From Marinicella meishanensis (GTDB lineage Bacteria; Pseudomonadota; Gammaproteobacteria; Xanthomonadales; Marinicellaceae), in assembly GCF_019931145.1 (NCBI RefSeq), contig NZ_JAIOUV010000002.1, positions 186,001 through 250,000 on the forward strand: DNA of 64,000 bases, written 5' to 3'. Shown in pieces: positions 25,330 through 34,187 of the stretch. The stretch's first letter is position 1. Every line of letters starts with the position of its first letter. The notes beneath the pieces are model-generated. The model did not search any database. It saw nothing but the letters and a program-made list of their open reading frames with translations, and had not been told where the DNA came from. The translations under genes and the position numbers were made by a program.

Positions 25330-27441
25330 ATGCAATTATTCAAAAAGGCAGACGCCAACACCGAGCACGATGACCTCGGCGCTTTGTTCGATTGGCCCTT
25401 GGTGGCCAAGTACCTGTTGATCTCCAGGGCCTTGGATGATTTGGAAGAATTTGACTTGGTCAAACAAAAGAAAGTTCTGTATCAGTTTTCTGCCCGCGGT
25501 CATGACTTGGCCCAAATCATGCTGGGACAAATCCTCAACCGCAAAAAAGACGCGGTTTCTGGTTATTACCGTTCACGGCCCTTGCTGTTGTCGCTGGGCA
25601 TTCCGGTGGAACAATTTCTCCAAGCGACCATGATGAAGCAAGGGGGCTTCTCCAATGGCCGCGACATCGGTGTGGTGTTCAACGAACCCAAGCACGATGG
25701 CGCTTGTGTGTTGCCCATGTCTGGCGGTGTCGGCGCTCAATACACTCCGGTGGCCGGTTGGGCCCAGGCCATTGAATACCACAGCCAAACCCTGAAAAAC
25801 GCCGCCTGGGACGACGCCATGGGCTTGGTGTTGGGCGGTGACGGTTCGGTGGCCACCAACGGCTTTTGGTCGGCTTTGACGCTGGCCACCACCTTGGAAC
25901 TGCCGATGTTGTTTTACATTGAAGACAATGGCTACGGCATTTCGGTACCATCCCACTTTCAAACGCCGGGAGGCAACATTGTTAAGAACCTGGCCTCTTT
26001 CAAAGGCATCAAACTGCTGTCCGGGGACGGCACCCAGCCGCAAGAAGCCGCGGCCTTGATGGCCGAAGCCCATGAACACATCCGCCAACAGCGCAAGCCG
26101 GTGTTGTTGCGCCTGACGGTGCCGCGCTTGAACGGCCATTCGGCCCAAGACACGCAAAGTTACAAGTCCGATGAACGCATCGCCTTTGAACAACAGCATG
26201 ACCCATTGCCCAAGCTGAAAAAATTCCTGTTCAGTGAGGGATTGATGGATCAGGCCAGCTGGCAAGCCTTGGAACAAGAGGCCCAAGACATCACCCAAAC
26301 CGCCTACCAGGCCGTCGACCAACAAGACTTTGCCGACCCCGCCGGGGTCGAGCGCCATGCCTTTGCTGAGACCGATGCCGATGGCCAGCCCATTTTGCAA
26401 CAACAAGGCGGCATTCATTTGGATCACCCTGAATTCCCCCCCTCATCCACCACGGTGGCCGCAGAACCCGGGCGCATCAACATGGTGACCGCCATCCGCA
26501 AAACCTTGGATTATGAATTGACCCACAACAAAAAAATGCTGGTCTTTGGCGAAGACGTCGGGGCCAAAGGCGGGGTCCATGCGGTGACTTTGGGCTTGCA
26601 AGAGAAACACGGCGAAGCCCAGGTGTTTGACACCAGCTTGTCCGAAGAAGGCATCATCGGTCGGTCCATTGGTTTGTCGTTGGCCGGTTTGTTGCCGGTG
26701 CCCGAAATTCAATTCCGCAAATACGCCGACCCGGCCGAAGAACAACTGAATGAAACCGGCTCCATGCGCTGGCGCACCAACAACCGCTTTGCCGCCCCGA
26801 TGGTGGTGCGCATGGCCGGTGGTTATTTTGGTTGCGGCGATCCCTGGCATTCCCAATGCGCCGAGGTCAAATGGGTGCACGCCATTGGCTGGCAAGTGGC
26901 CATGCCTTCCAATGCCGAAGACGCCGTGGGGCTGCTGCGATATGCTTTGCGCAACAACAACCCCAGCATCTTTTTTGAACACCGCAAGATGTTGGACCAC
27001 ATTTGGGCCCGCCGCCCTTATCCCGGCGACCAATACATCATCCCCTTTGGTCAAGCCAACAAAATCCTCAGTGGTGAGCGCCTGACGGTGGTCAGCTGGG
27101 GCGGCATGGTGCACATGTGTCAAACCGCCATCGAAAACACCGGCATCGATGCCGAGCTGATTGACTTGCGCACCTTGCGCCCCTGGGATAAGGACATGGT
27201 GCTGGAGTCGGTCAAACGCACCGGCCGTTGTTTGATCGTGCATGAAGACAACCTGTCGGCTGGCTTTGGCGCCGAAATTGCCGCGGTGTTGGCCAAAGAA
27301 GCGTTCTTTTATCTGGACGCGCCAATTGAACGACTGGCCACCGCCGACATCGGCAACCCCCACGATCCGCGCTTGATGGAACACGCCCTGCCCAACCCCG
27401 AAAGCATCGCAGAGCGCATGCTGGAGCTGGATCAAGTATGA
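25330..27441 (+). CDS. 2-oxoacid dehydrogenase E1, fused alpha and beta subunits
   Basis: Thiamine-diphosphate-dependent decarboxylase of a branched-chain-type 2-oxoacid dehydrogenase. The alpha part covers residues 1-370 (FSARGHDLAQIMLGQ, SGYYRSRPLLLSLG, TPP motif GDGSVATNGFW near 170 through IEDNGYGIS). The beta part covers about 385-703 (MVTAIRKTLDYELTHNKKMLVFGEDVG, SLSEEGIIGRSIGLSLAG, LIVHEDNLSAGFGAEIAA). Alpha and beta are separate genes in many bacteria; this fusion is known in some Bacteroidetes and gammaproteobacteria. ATG 25330 is used; an upstream TTG at 25306 is less likely. The stop overlaps the E2 start (ATGA). Confidence 0.92.
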   Translation: MQLFKKADANTEHDDLGALFDWPLVAKYLLISRALDDLEEFDLVKQKKVLYQFSARGHDLAQIMLGQILNRKKDAVSGYYRSRPLLLSLGIPVEQFLQATMMKQGGFSNGRDIGVVFNEPKHDGACVLPMSGGVGAQYTPVAGWAQAIEYHSQTLKNAAWDDAMGLVLGGDGSVATNGFWSALTLATTLELPMLFYIEDNGYGISVPSHFQTPGGNIVKNLASFKGIKLLSGDGTQPQEAAALMAEAHEHIRQQRKPVLLRLTVPRLNGHSAQDTQSYKSDERIAFEQQHDPLPKLKKFLFSEGLMDQASWQALEQEAQDITQTAYQAVDQQDFADPAGVERHAFAETDADGQPILQQQGGIHLDHPEFPPSSTTVAAEPGRINMVTAIRKTLDYELTHNKKMLVFGEDVGAKGGVHAVTLGLQEKHGEAQVFDTSLSEEGIIGRSIGLSLAGLLPVPEIQFRKYADPAEEQLNETGSMRWRTNNRFAAPMVVRMAGGYFGCGDPWHSQCAEVKWVHAIGWQVAMPSNAEDAVGLLRYALRNNNPSIFFEHRKMLDHIWARRPYPGDQYIIPFGQANKILSGERLTVVSWGGMVHMCQTAIENTGIDAELIDLRTLRPWDKDMVLESVKRTGRCLIVHEDNLSAGFGAEIAAVLAKEAFFYLDAPIERLATADIGNPHDPRLMEHALPNPESIAERMLELDQV

Positions 27442-28682
27442 GTGAGCAAAAAAAACAGTTGGTCGAAATCAAACTGAGCCCGGACCAAACCGAAGGCACC
27501 AAAGCCACCGTCGCCCAGTGGTTGAAACGCACCGGTGATGCGGTGACCCAAGACGAACCAATCATTGAGTTGGAAACCGACAAAGTGATGATGGAAGTGG
27601 TGGCACCAGTCAGCGGCATCCTGCAAGAAAAATGGGTGCTGGAGGGCGAACCGGCCGAAGAAAATAAAATACTGGGAACTATCCTGGAAACCGGTGTGTC
27701 AAAGCCTGCAAATGAACGAGAAAAACAGGCAGAAGAAACTCCAAATTTAGGCACCAACCCTTTACCTCGTAAAAACCCGACTGCTGGGTTACCCGATCCT
27801 CCTTCTACCTTCATAAGCCCAGCAGTTCGGCGTTTACGCCAAATCCACCAACTCGACCTCAGCCAAATCGCTGGCACCGGCCGCAACAACCGCATCACCA
27901 GCCGTGATGTCAAAGCCCATTTGGCGGCTGGAGACGTGGCTTTGTCCCCCTCGCCAAGCCAAGCTGACGTGGTGCCACAGACCGATCCAGGCAGTGAGTT
28001 GATCCCCCACACCCCGATGCGTCAAAGCATCGCTGAGCACATGCAACACAGTGTGCAAACCGCACCCCACGTGACTTCGGTGTTTGAGCTGGACATGACC
28101 GCCATCATCAAGCACCGCCAACAGCACAAACAAGCCATGGCCGATGCCGGGGTCAAACTGACCTTCACCGCTTATTTTGTCGCCGCTGCGGTGCAGGCCA
28201 TTCGACACCAACCGCAAGTCAACAGCCAGTTTCATGAGCACGGTTTGGAAGTATTCCGCCACGTCAATCTGGGCTTTGGCACCGCGTTGGGCGATGACGG
28301 CTTGATCGTGCCGGTGATTCAACAGTGTCAAAACCTCAATTTACAACAGATTGCGGCGCAATTGACCGAACTGACCGCCAAGGCCCGCGACAACCGCCTC
28401 AGCCCCAAAGACGTGCAAGGCGGCACTTTCACCATTTCCAACCACGGCGTGTCCGGCTCATTGGTGGCCACCCCCATCATCATCAACCAACCACAAACCG
28501 CGATTCTGGGTTTGGGCAAGATGGAAAAACGGGTGGTGGTGGAAACCCACAACGGCCAGGACATGATGGTCATCAAGCCGATGTGTTACGTGTCTCTGAC
28601 CATTGATCACCGGGCCTTGGATGCCCACCAGTGCAATGACTTTTTGACGCACTTCAAGCAGGTGATTGAAACCTGGTCCTGA
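27438..28682 (+). CDS. 2-oxoacid dehydrogenase E2, dihydrolipoyl acyltransferase
   Basis: A 414-residue E2. One lipoyl domain spans 1-85 with the lipoylated Lys in ETDKV (K49). A linker covers about 86-125 and is richer in A-ending codons than the rest. A peripheral-subunit-binding domain lies at 125-165 (SPAVRRLRQIHQLDLSQIAGTG) and the catalytic domain at 190-414, ending DHRALDAHQ with the active His at 391 and Asp at 395. The usual Gly after that Asp (HRxxDG) is Ala396. No E3 gene is adjacent. A bidirectional hairpin terminator follows. Confidence 0.92.
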   Translation: MSEQKKQLVEIKLSPDQTEGTKATVAQWLKRTGDAVTQDEPIIELETDKVMMEVVAPVSGILQEKWVLEGEPAEENKILGTILETGVSKPANEREKQAEETPNLGTNPLPRKNPTAGLPDPPSTFISPAVRRLRQIHQLDLSQIAGTGRNNRITSRDVKAHLAAGDVALSPSPSQADVVPQTDPGSELIPHTPMRQSIAEHMQHSVQTAPHVTSVFELDMTAIIKHRQQHKQAMADAGVKLTFTAYFVAAAVQAIRHQPQVNSQFHEHGLEVFRHVNLGFGTALGDDGLIVPVIQQCQNLNLQQIAAQLTELTAKARDNRLSPKDVQGGTFTISNHGVSGSLVATPIIINQPQTAILGLGKMEKRVVVETHNGQDMMVIKPMCYVSLTIDHRALDAHQCNDFLTHFKQVIETWS

Positions 28683-28701
28683 CGGCCTTTGACTGACCCA
28701 T

Positions 28702-28729
28702 AAAAAACCGCCAGCCGGCGGTTTTTTTT
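28702..28729. terminator. Rho-independent terminator, bidirectional
   Basis: CCGCC (28708-28712) pairs with GGCGG (28717-28721), with a run of A before and eight T after. It ends the E1-E2 operon and, read on the minus strand, lies directly after the TGA at 28733-28735 of the extended TPR frame. Confidence 0.88.
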
Positions 28730-28819
28730 CGTTCAGAGTTCGAGGATCGGTTCCAGTTGGATCAGGTGCTGACGCCGCTCAGCGGCAATCGCATCGCGCC
28801 GCAAGGCCCCATAACGCAA

Positions 28820-29419
28820 TTAATTTTTGAAGGCTTCATCGCGCAAAAAGGCGTTGTCATTGCGGTGCTGCAACAAACCCAACAGGTAATACAAATCGGC
28901 CACAATGTCATTCGGTGGTTTGACCAATTGGCTGCGCTCGGCCAATTGATACTGCAAGGCTTTGATGGTCTTGTCCAAATCTTGGGTCGCCGGATCAATG
29001 ACCGAATGGGTCTGTAACCAATTGGCATTGGCGGCCACTTGGTCCTTGGCGTGGAGGATTTCGTAGTGCAGCCATTCGGTGCCGTCGTGGGCCTCAGGGT
29101 TGAGTTCGATGCCGCGCCTGATCCAGTGCAGCGCTTCGGCGAGCTGCCCATTCAACTCATACGCGGCGCCGAGGTTGGTGGCGGTTTCATAGCGGCCTGG
29201 GCGTTCTTGTTCAATGGCTTGTAACAACTTGATGGCCTTGACTGACTCTCCCTGAAAAATCCAATCCACCGCTTGGTTGATTTGCATGATGAATTTTTCC
29301 TCCACAGCCCTGATGTCAGCCCGCAAGCCAGACAAATCTCGCAAGGGAATTCTGTTGGCGCAAGCCATCACAGCTCCATGGGTGAACAAGCATAAAAACA
29401 TCAATGTCAGTGATTTCAT
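28820..29419 (-). CDS. Exported TPR protein, apparently truncated by an in-frame TAA
   Basis: A 199-residue protein starting at ATG 29419 with GGAG 8 bases upstream. Residues 1-20 are a signal peptide (MKSLTLMFLCLFTHGAVMA). TPR-like helices occur at about 45-110 (AIKLLQAIEQERPGRYETATNLGAAYELNGQLAEALHWIRRGIELNP, in segments). The frame stops at TAA (28820-28822), but the same frame continues with 28 good codons to a TGA at 28733-28735, right at the shared terminator. A single CAA-to-TAA change would explain this. Function unknown; the protein may act as a periplasmic adaptor. Confidence 0.75.
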   Translation of the reverse strand: MKSLTLMFLCLFTHGAVMACANRIPLRDLSGLRADIRAVEEKFIMQINQAVDWIFQGESVKAIKLLQAIEQERPGRYETATNLGAAYELNGQLAEALHWIRRGIELNPEAHDGTEWLHYEILHAKDQVAANANWLQTHSVIDPATQDLDKTIKALQYQLAERSQLVKPPNDIVADLYYLLGLLQHRNDNAFLRDEAFKN

Positions 29420-29504
29420 AAGCATAACTCCTTGTTGCAGAGCCTCCATCCTACCAGACCCACACCGCGATGGGCAATCTTCGGTAGTTGTTAAAACTGG
29501 GGCC

Positions 29505-29536
29505 ACAAAAAAACCCGCACTGTGGCGGGTTTTTGT
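29505..29536 (-). terminator. Rho-independent terminator after the membrane protein gene
   Basis: AAAACCCGC and GCGGGTTTTT form a strong stem with a CACTGTG-type loop. On the minus strand it is followed by seven T and lies 20 bases after the stop at 29556. Confidence 0.85.
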
Positions 29537-29555
29537 GCTGATTTCTGGATCAGGA

Positions 29556-29987
29556 TCAAATGGTTTTGCCCAAAAAGACCAAGGCCAGGATCAAAGCCAC
29601 CATGCCCAAAACCTCTCTTTTGGGTTCCAAAAAACCCCAGGCTTTGTTCAAAAAGCCGGTGATGGCTTCGTTGGATTTGGTCCATTCTTGTAATTGCGGT
29701 TTGGCAAACACCAGACCCAGGCCCAACATCACCAACACACCCAGCACCGAAATGATCCAACTCAACAGCGCGTGTTGCAGCATGATGCCGATGTAACGCA
29801 GCACCACAAAGATCAACCAATACAAGGCCAGAAAAATACCCACCAGACCGATCCAGCCCTCAGACTGTTTCAAGGTGTCGGTCAAACCTTTGCTGGCTGG
29901 AATCAACTCGCCAATTTTTTGTGCGGCGGCGATCAGACCCAAAACGATCAATGTGATCAGAAAAATCCATGGCATGATTGAAGACAT
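29556..29987 (-). CDS. Hypothetical four-helix inner-membrane protein
   Basis: A 143-residue protein with hydrophobic segments at about 6-23, 45-65, 72-92 and 125-142. AGAGGG lies 6 bases before the ATG at 29987. I do not recognise a family. Charged loops (KQSEGW, KPQLQEWTKSNEAITGF) separate helices. It is monocistronic, with its own terminator, and divergent from rph. Confidence 0.65.
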   Translation of the reverse strand: MSSIMPWIFLITLIVLGLIAAAQKIGELIPASKGLTDTLKQSEGWIGLVGIFLALYWLIFVVLRYIGIMLQHALLSWIISVLGVLVMLGLGLVFAKPQLQEWTKSNEAITGFLNKAWGFLEPKREVLGMVALILALVFLGKTI

Positions 29988-30195
29988 GACGTACCCTCTA
30001 ATGAAAAGAAAGTAATGATTTTAGCAAACCCATTTGTAATTTGCATGAACTGTCACAGCAAACATGAGAATATCGGCGCAACATCACAAAATCAGCCCGG
30101 AGTTGATTCAGCTTTGCGGCGGTTTTTTCGTGGGCTGAACGGATTCATGACCCCGGTCAATGTTAAAATGGCGGCTTTGATCACAAACCACATCC

Positions 30196-30915
30196 ATGAG
30201 ACCTTCACAACGAGCCAATGACCAGCTGCGCGACGTCAGCATCCAACGCCATTTCACCATGCACGCCGAAGGTTCGGTGATGATCAGTTGTGGCAACACC
30301 CAGGTGTTGTGCACCGCCAGTGTGGAAGACCGCATTCCGGGTTGGCTGCGGGGCAAAGGCCAAGGTTGGGTCACCGCCGAATATGGCATGCTGCCACGCT
30401 CCACCCACTCTCGCATGGGCCGGGAAGCCGCCCATGGCAAACAAGGCGGTCGCACCCTGGAGATCCAACGCCTGATCGCCCGTTCGTTGCGCGCGGTGGT
30501 GGATCTGCACGCCTTGGGCGAGCGGGTCATCACCCTGGATTGTGACGTCATTCAAGCCGATGGCGGCACCCGCACGGCCTCAATCACCGGCGCCTATGTG
30601 GCCATGTGTGATGCGGTCAATCACCTGCTGCAAACCGGTGAACTGAAAAAAAACCCGATCCATGGTGCGGTGGCCGCAGTGTCGGTGGGCATCTACAACA
30701 ACCAGCCGGTGCTGGATCTCGACTACCCAGAAGATTCCAATGCCGAAACCGACATGAACGTGGTGATGAATGACGGTGGGCATTTCATCGAAGTACAAGG
30801 CACCGCTGAAGGCCATGCCTTCCGTCGGGAAGAAATGGATCAACTGTTGGATCTGGCTGAAAGTGGCATCCAGCAGTTGCTGAGCGCCCAACAACAAGCC
30901 CTGGCCAAAGCATGA
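30196..30915 (+). CDS. rph: Ribonuclease PH
   Basis: Phosphorolytic 3' exonuclease that trims tRNA precursors. The 239 residues begin [20 protein letters not shown] and carry [18 protein letters not shown], the phosphate-binding [20 protein letters not shown] and [20 protein letters not shown], all diagnostic. Full length, unlike the frameshifted copy of E. coli K-12. It overlaps rdgB by four bases (ATGA), a common pairing. Confidence 0.96.
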   Translation: MRPSQRANDQLRDVSIQRHFTMHAEGSVMISCGNTQVLCTASVEDRIPGWLRGKGQGWVTAEYGMLPRSTHSRMGREAAHGKQGGRTLEIQRLIARSLRAVVDLHALGERVITLDCDVIQADGGTRTASITGAYVAMCDAVNHLLQTGELKKNPIHGAVAAVSVGIYNNQPVLDLDYPEDSNAETDMNVVMNDGGHFIEVQGTAEGHAFRREEMDQLLDLAESGIQQLLSAQQQALAKA

Positions 30916-31517
30916 GCCAAACCCGCCAACGCGTCATGCTGGCCAGTGGCAATGTCGGTAAGTTGCGCGAATTTGAGGCGGCCTTCGATGCCTTGCCCAT
31001 TGACCTGGTGCCACAACCCAAAACAGCCGAATACGAAGTGGCGGAAACCGGCACCACCTTTGTCGAAAACGCCATCATCAAAGCCCGCCATGCCAGCCGG
31101 CTCAGTGGTTTGCCGGCCTTGGCCGATGATTCCGGCCTGATTGTACCGGCTTTGCAAGGCGAACCCGGGGTTTATTCGGCCCGCTATGCCGGCGCAGGGG
31201 CCAGTGATGCCGACAACGTGCAGAAGTTGTTGCAACAAATGGCCGCCTTGAAAACCCGCCGCGCGCATTTTTATTGTTGCCTGGTGTTCATGCGCCACCA
31301 TCAAGACCCCGATCCCATGATTGCCAAAGGCCTGTGGCCGGGTGAAATCAGCACCCAAGCGGCCGGTGATGGCGGCTTTGGCTATGACCCGGTGTTTTAT
31401 GTGCCGACCCACGGCTGCACCGCGGCCGAATTGGCCCCTGAGATCAAACGCAGCCTGTCGCACCGCGCCCGTGCCATTGAATTGCTGACCGCCCAACTCA
31501 AAGACGGCTTCGCCTGA
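30912..31517 (+). CDS. rdgB: dITP/XTP pyrophosphatase (RdgB/HAM1)
   Basis: Removes deaminated purine triphosphates from the nucleotide pool. The 201 residues contain [53 protein letters not shown] and GFGYDPVFY, the family blocks in order. Translationally coupled to rph. Confidence 0.95.
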   Translation: MSQTRQRVMLASGNVGKLREFEAAFDALPIDLVPQPKTAEYEVAETGTTFVENAIIKARHASRLSGLPALADDSGLIVPALQGEPGVYSARYAGAGASDADNVQKLLQQMAALKTRRAHFYCCLVFMRHHQDPDPMIAKGLWPGEISTQAAGDGGFGYDPVFYVPTHGCTAAELAPEIKRSLSHRARAIELLTAQLKDGFA

Positions 31518-31554
31518 TGGTTTGTTGCCGGCCCAATGCCGATCAGGGGCGGTC

Positions 31555-32703
31555 ATGTTGATCCCACCCAAACTCAGCCTCTACATCCATTTCCCCTGGT
31601 GTGTGCGCAAATGCCCGTATTGCGATTTCAATTCCCATGCCTTGAAACAATCCCTGGATGAAGCCGCCTATCTGGCGGCCTTGCAACATGACCTGGAACA
31701 GGATGTGGCCGACGTCTGGGGCCGACCGGTGAACACCATTTTCATGGGTGGCGGTACGCCCAGTTTGTTTTCCGCCGAGGCCATGCAGTCACTGTTGCAA
31801 CACGTCCGGGCGGTGCTGCCCTTGCGCCCTGATGCCGAAGTGACCATGGAAGTGAACCCCGGCAGCCAGGAGTTTGATCAATTCGGTGGCTACTTGGAGG
31901 CCGGAATCAACCGCTTGTCATTTGGCATCCAGTCATTGGATGACCAACAATTAAAGAAACTGGGGCGCATCCATGACCGCCAACAAGCCCAACAGGCGGT
32001 GCAACTGGCCCGACAAGCCGGATTTGACAACTTCAATTTAGACCTGATGTTTGGCTTGCCTGGGCAATCCTTGCAGGCCGCCAAAGAAGACTTGTTGCGC
32101 TTGTTGGATTGGGCGCCCACCCACGTGTCTTATTACCAGTTGACCATCGAGCCCAACACCTTGTTCGCGGTGAAAACACCCGAGGGCCTGCCCGATGTGG
32201 ATTTGCAACACGACATGTATTTACAAGGCCGCGAAATCCTCGCCGCCCATGGCTTTGAACAATACGAGGTGTCCGCCTATGCCCAAGCCGATCGCCAGTG
32301 CGAGCACAACCTCAATTACTGGCAATTTGGCGATTACCTCGGCATCGGGGCCGGCGCCCACAGCAAAATCACCCTGGGCCACAGCGGCCAGATCCGCCGC
32401 CAAGCCAAACAAAAACACCCAGCCACCTACCAACAGCAAGTGGGCCACCCCAAACGGATCGTTGAACAACGCTTTTTGGATGCCAGCAACCTGCCGTTTG
32501 AGTTTTTGTTGAATCACCTGCGCCTCAAAGCCCCGTTCACCTGGGAAAAATACCATGCCGTCACCGGTCTGGACAGCCAGTCCTTGCGAGACGCCTTTGA
32601 ACAGCAGGTCCCCGCAGACTGGTATGTGATGGATGAAACGCAACTGCAGTTGACCGAAACCGGCTTCTTGATGAGTGATGCCATCCTGCAAAATTTCATT
32701 TAG
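31555..32703 (+). CDS. hemW: Radical SAM haem chaperone HemW
   Basis: A 382-residue member of the HemW family, long misannotated as oxygen-independent coproporphyrinogen oxidase. The radical-SAM cluster motif is C16-V-R-K-C20-P-Y-C23; other blocks are FMGGGTPSLFS, EVNPGSQEFDQF, GINRLSFGIQS and GIGAGAHSKI. ATG 31555 is chosen because AGGGG lies about 6 bases upstream and the first conserved block follows directly; an ATG at 31522 would add 11 unconserved residues. It follows rdgB in the usual order. Confidence 0.93.
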   Translation: MLIPPKLSLYIHFPWCVRKCPYCDFNSHALKQSLDEAAYLAALQHDLEQDVADVWGRPVNTIFMGGGTPSLFSAEAMQSLLQHVRAVLPLRPDAEVTMEVNPGSQEFDQFGGYLEAGINRLSFGIQSLDDQQLKKLGRIHDRQQAQQAVQLARQAGFDNFNLDLMFGLPGQSLQAAKEDLLRLLDWAPTHVSYYQLTIEPNTLFAVKTPEGLPDVDLQHDMYLQGREILAAHGFEQYEVSAYAQADRQCEHNLNYWQFGDYLGIGAGAHSKITLGHSGQIRRQAKQKHPATYQQQVGHPKRIVEQRFLDASNLPFEFLLNHLRLKAPFTWEKYHAVTGLDSQSLRDAFEQQVPADWYVMDETQLQLTETGFLMSDAILQNFI

Positions 32704-32773
32704 GGCTTTTTTTCATCTGCTATTTACAATTCAGCGGTACAATAACCCACCCCTTTAACCACCGCACAGACCC

Positions 32774-33961
32774 ATGCCCAATCGCCGAGAATTTGTTGGC
32801 CATGCCTTAAAAATTTCAGCCCTGACCCTGGCTTTCCCGGGTTTGTCAGCGGCCAAGACCAGTCCAGCCACCATGCACTTGATGCCCGCCGATGCCAATG
32901 GCGTGCGTTTGCCTTATGGCTTCAAATCAAGAATCGTGGCGGTGGAAGGCGTCGCCCCCAGTCCCCATTCCGAATACCGCTGGCACGAGCGCCCCGATGG
33001 CGGTGCGGTGTTCCAAGACCACAACCGCGACAACCGCGGCGGTTGGATCTACGCCTGCAATGAAGAAAGCAAAACCGGTGGTGTTGGTGCCTTGAAATTC
33101 AATGCCCAGGGCGAAGTCATTGATGCCTACCGCATCCTCGATCACACCCTGTACAACTGCGCCGGTGGCAAAACCCCATGGCACACTTGGTTGTCCGCCG
33201 AAGAAGTGCCCTATGGCCGGGTGTGGGAATGCGACCCCTATGGCAACAACCTGGCCCAACCGATCAATTGCTTGGGGTCTTTTGAGCATGAAGCCTGTGC
33301 CGTGGACCCAGTGGGCCGTGCCATTTACCTCACCGAAGACGAAAAAGACGGCCGCTTTTACCGCACCGTGTTACCCCAATACCCCAGTTACGAAGGCGGT
33401 CAACTGCAAGTGGCCGAAGTGCAAGGCGATGTGTTCGCCGGTGACGCCAAATTGATTTGGCACAACGTGCCCCGGCCCAATCCAGTGAAACCGGAACAAG
33501 AAACCCGTCACCAAGTGCCCCACTCCACGGTGTTCAATGGCGGCGAGGGTTTGTGGTACTTCGCCGGCTTTGTGTATTTTTCCACCAAAGGCGATGACCG
33601 CATTTGGGCGGTGGATTTGGCCCAGCAAAAAATTCGCGTGATCTACGACCGCCAAACCTCAAAGAACCCGGTGCTCTCTGGCGTGGACAACATCACCGTC
33701 GACAACAACGGCATTTTATATGTCTGTGAAGACGGCGGCGACATGCAAATCGTGTTGCTCAATGAAACCGGCCAAGCCACGCCCTTGTTGCAAATCGAGA
33801 ACCAACGCAAGTCCGAAATCACCGGCGTGGCCTTCACCGATGACGGCAGCCGCATGTATTTCAACTCGCAGCGCGGTCCTTCCCGCAACGGCAACCTGGG
33901 CATCACCTACGAAATCACCGGCCCCTTCGAGCACGTACAGCAATTGTTCAAGTCGTTGTGA
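32774..33961 (+). CDS. PhoX-like (DUF839) exported phosphatase-family protein
   Basis: A 395-residue protein with a twin-arginine-type leader (NRREFVGHALK, hydrophobic core, LSAA). The mature part resembles the PhoX/DUF839 propeller family: WIYACNEES, GGKTPWHTWLSAEE, EDEKDGRFYRTV, GGEGLWYFAGFVYFSTKGDDRIWAVD, ENPGR-like acidic motifs and YVCEDGG. PhoX enzymes are calcium/iron phosphatases in the periplasm; whether this smaller relative is one is not certain. It is followed by the repeat-rich gap. Confidence 0.8.
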   Translation: MPNRREFVGHALKISALTLAFPGLSAAKTSPATMHLMPADANGVRLPYGFKSRIVAVEGVAPSPHSEYRWHERPDGGAVFQDHNRDNRGGWIYACNEESKTGGVGALKFNAQGEVIDAYRILDHTLYNCAGGKTPWHTWLSAEEVPYGRVWECDPYGNNLAQPINCLGSFEHEACAVDPVGRAIYLTEDEKDGRFYRTVLPQYPSYEGGQLQVAEVQGDVFAGDAKLIWHNVPRPNPVKPEQETRHQVPHSTVFNGGEGLWYFAGFVYFSTKGDDRIWAVDLAQQKIRVIYDRQTSKNPVLSGVDNITVDNNGILYVCEDGGDMQIVLLNETGQATPLLQIENQRKSEITGVAFTDDGSRMYFNSQRGPSRNGNLGITYEITGPFEHVQQLFKSL

Positions 33962-33983
33962 ATCCAACTGACTTGATTGGACA

Positions 33984-34162
33984 CTTCGACAGGCTCAGTG
34001 AGCTTGAATGATTGAACAAAATTGAACGGACACATCGTCAAGCTTAACCAGTAAGATCAGCACAGTGGACCGACCTTCAAATGATTGGCTGTTAGATCAA
34101 TTTGAAGAACAGAGCAAAACGCAGTGAGCTTAAAAAATTAAAGCTGGCTGAGCCTGTCGAAG
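33984..34162. repeat. REP-type inverted-repeat pair
   Basis: CTTCGACAGGCTCA at 33984-33997 and its exact reverse complement TGAGCCTGTCGAAG at 34149-34162 bracket about 150 bases. TTCGACA-GGCTCA-like words are typical of dispersed REP elements in several gammaproteobacteria. CAGTGAGCTT also recurs inside. This may be a small non-autonomous element. Confidence 0.65.
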
Positions 34163-34187
34163 CCCAAGCCTGCACAACACATCCCCA

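Noticed and set aside
28762-29151. A 129-codon minus-strand frame overlapping the TPR gene and its tail
   Set aside because: It is out of frame with the TPR protein; codon use and composition (Trp/Arg/Ser/Pro-rich) are those of a shadow. The in-frame tail to 28733 explains the coding signal better.
31555-32703. Coproporphyrinogen III dehydrogenase HemN
   Set aside because: The shorter length, the CxxxCxxC spacing context and its place after rdgB fit HemW, the haem chaperone, better.
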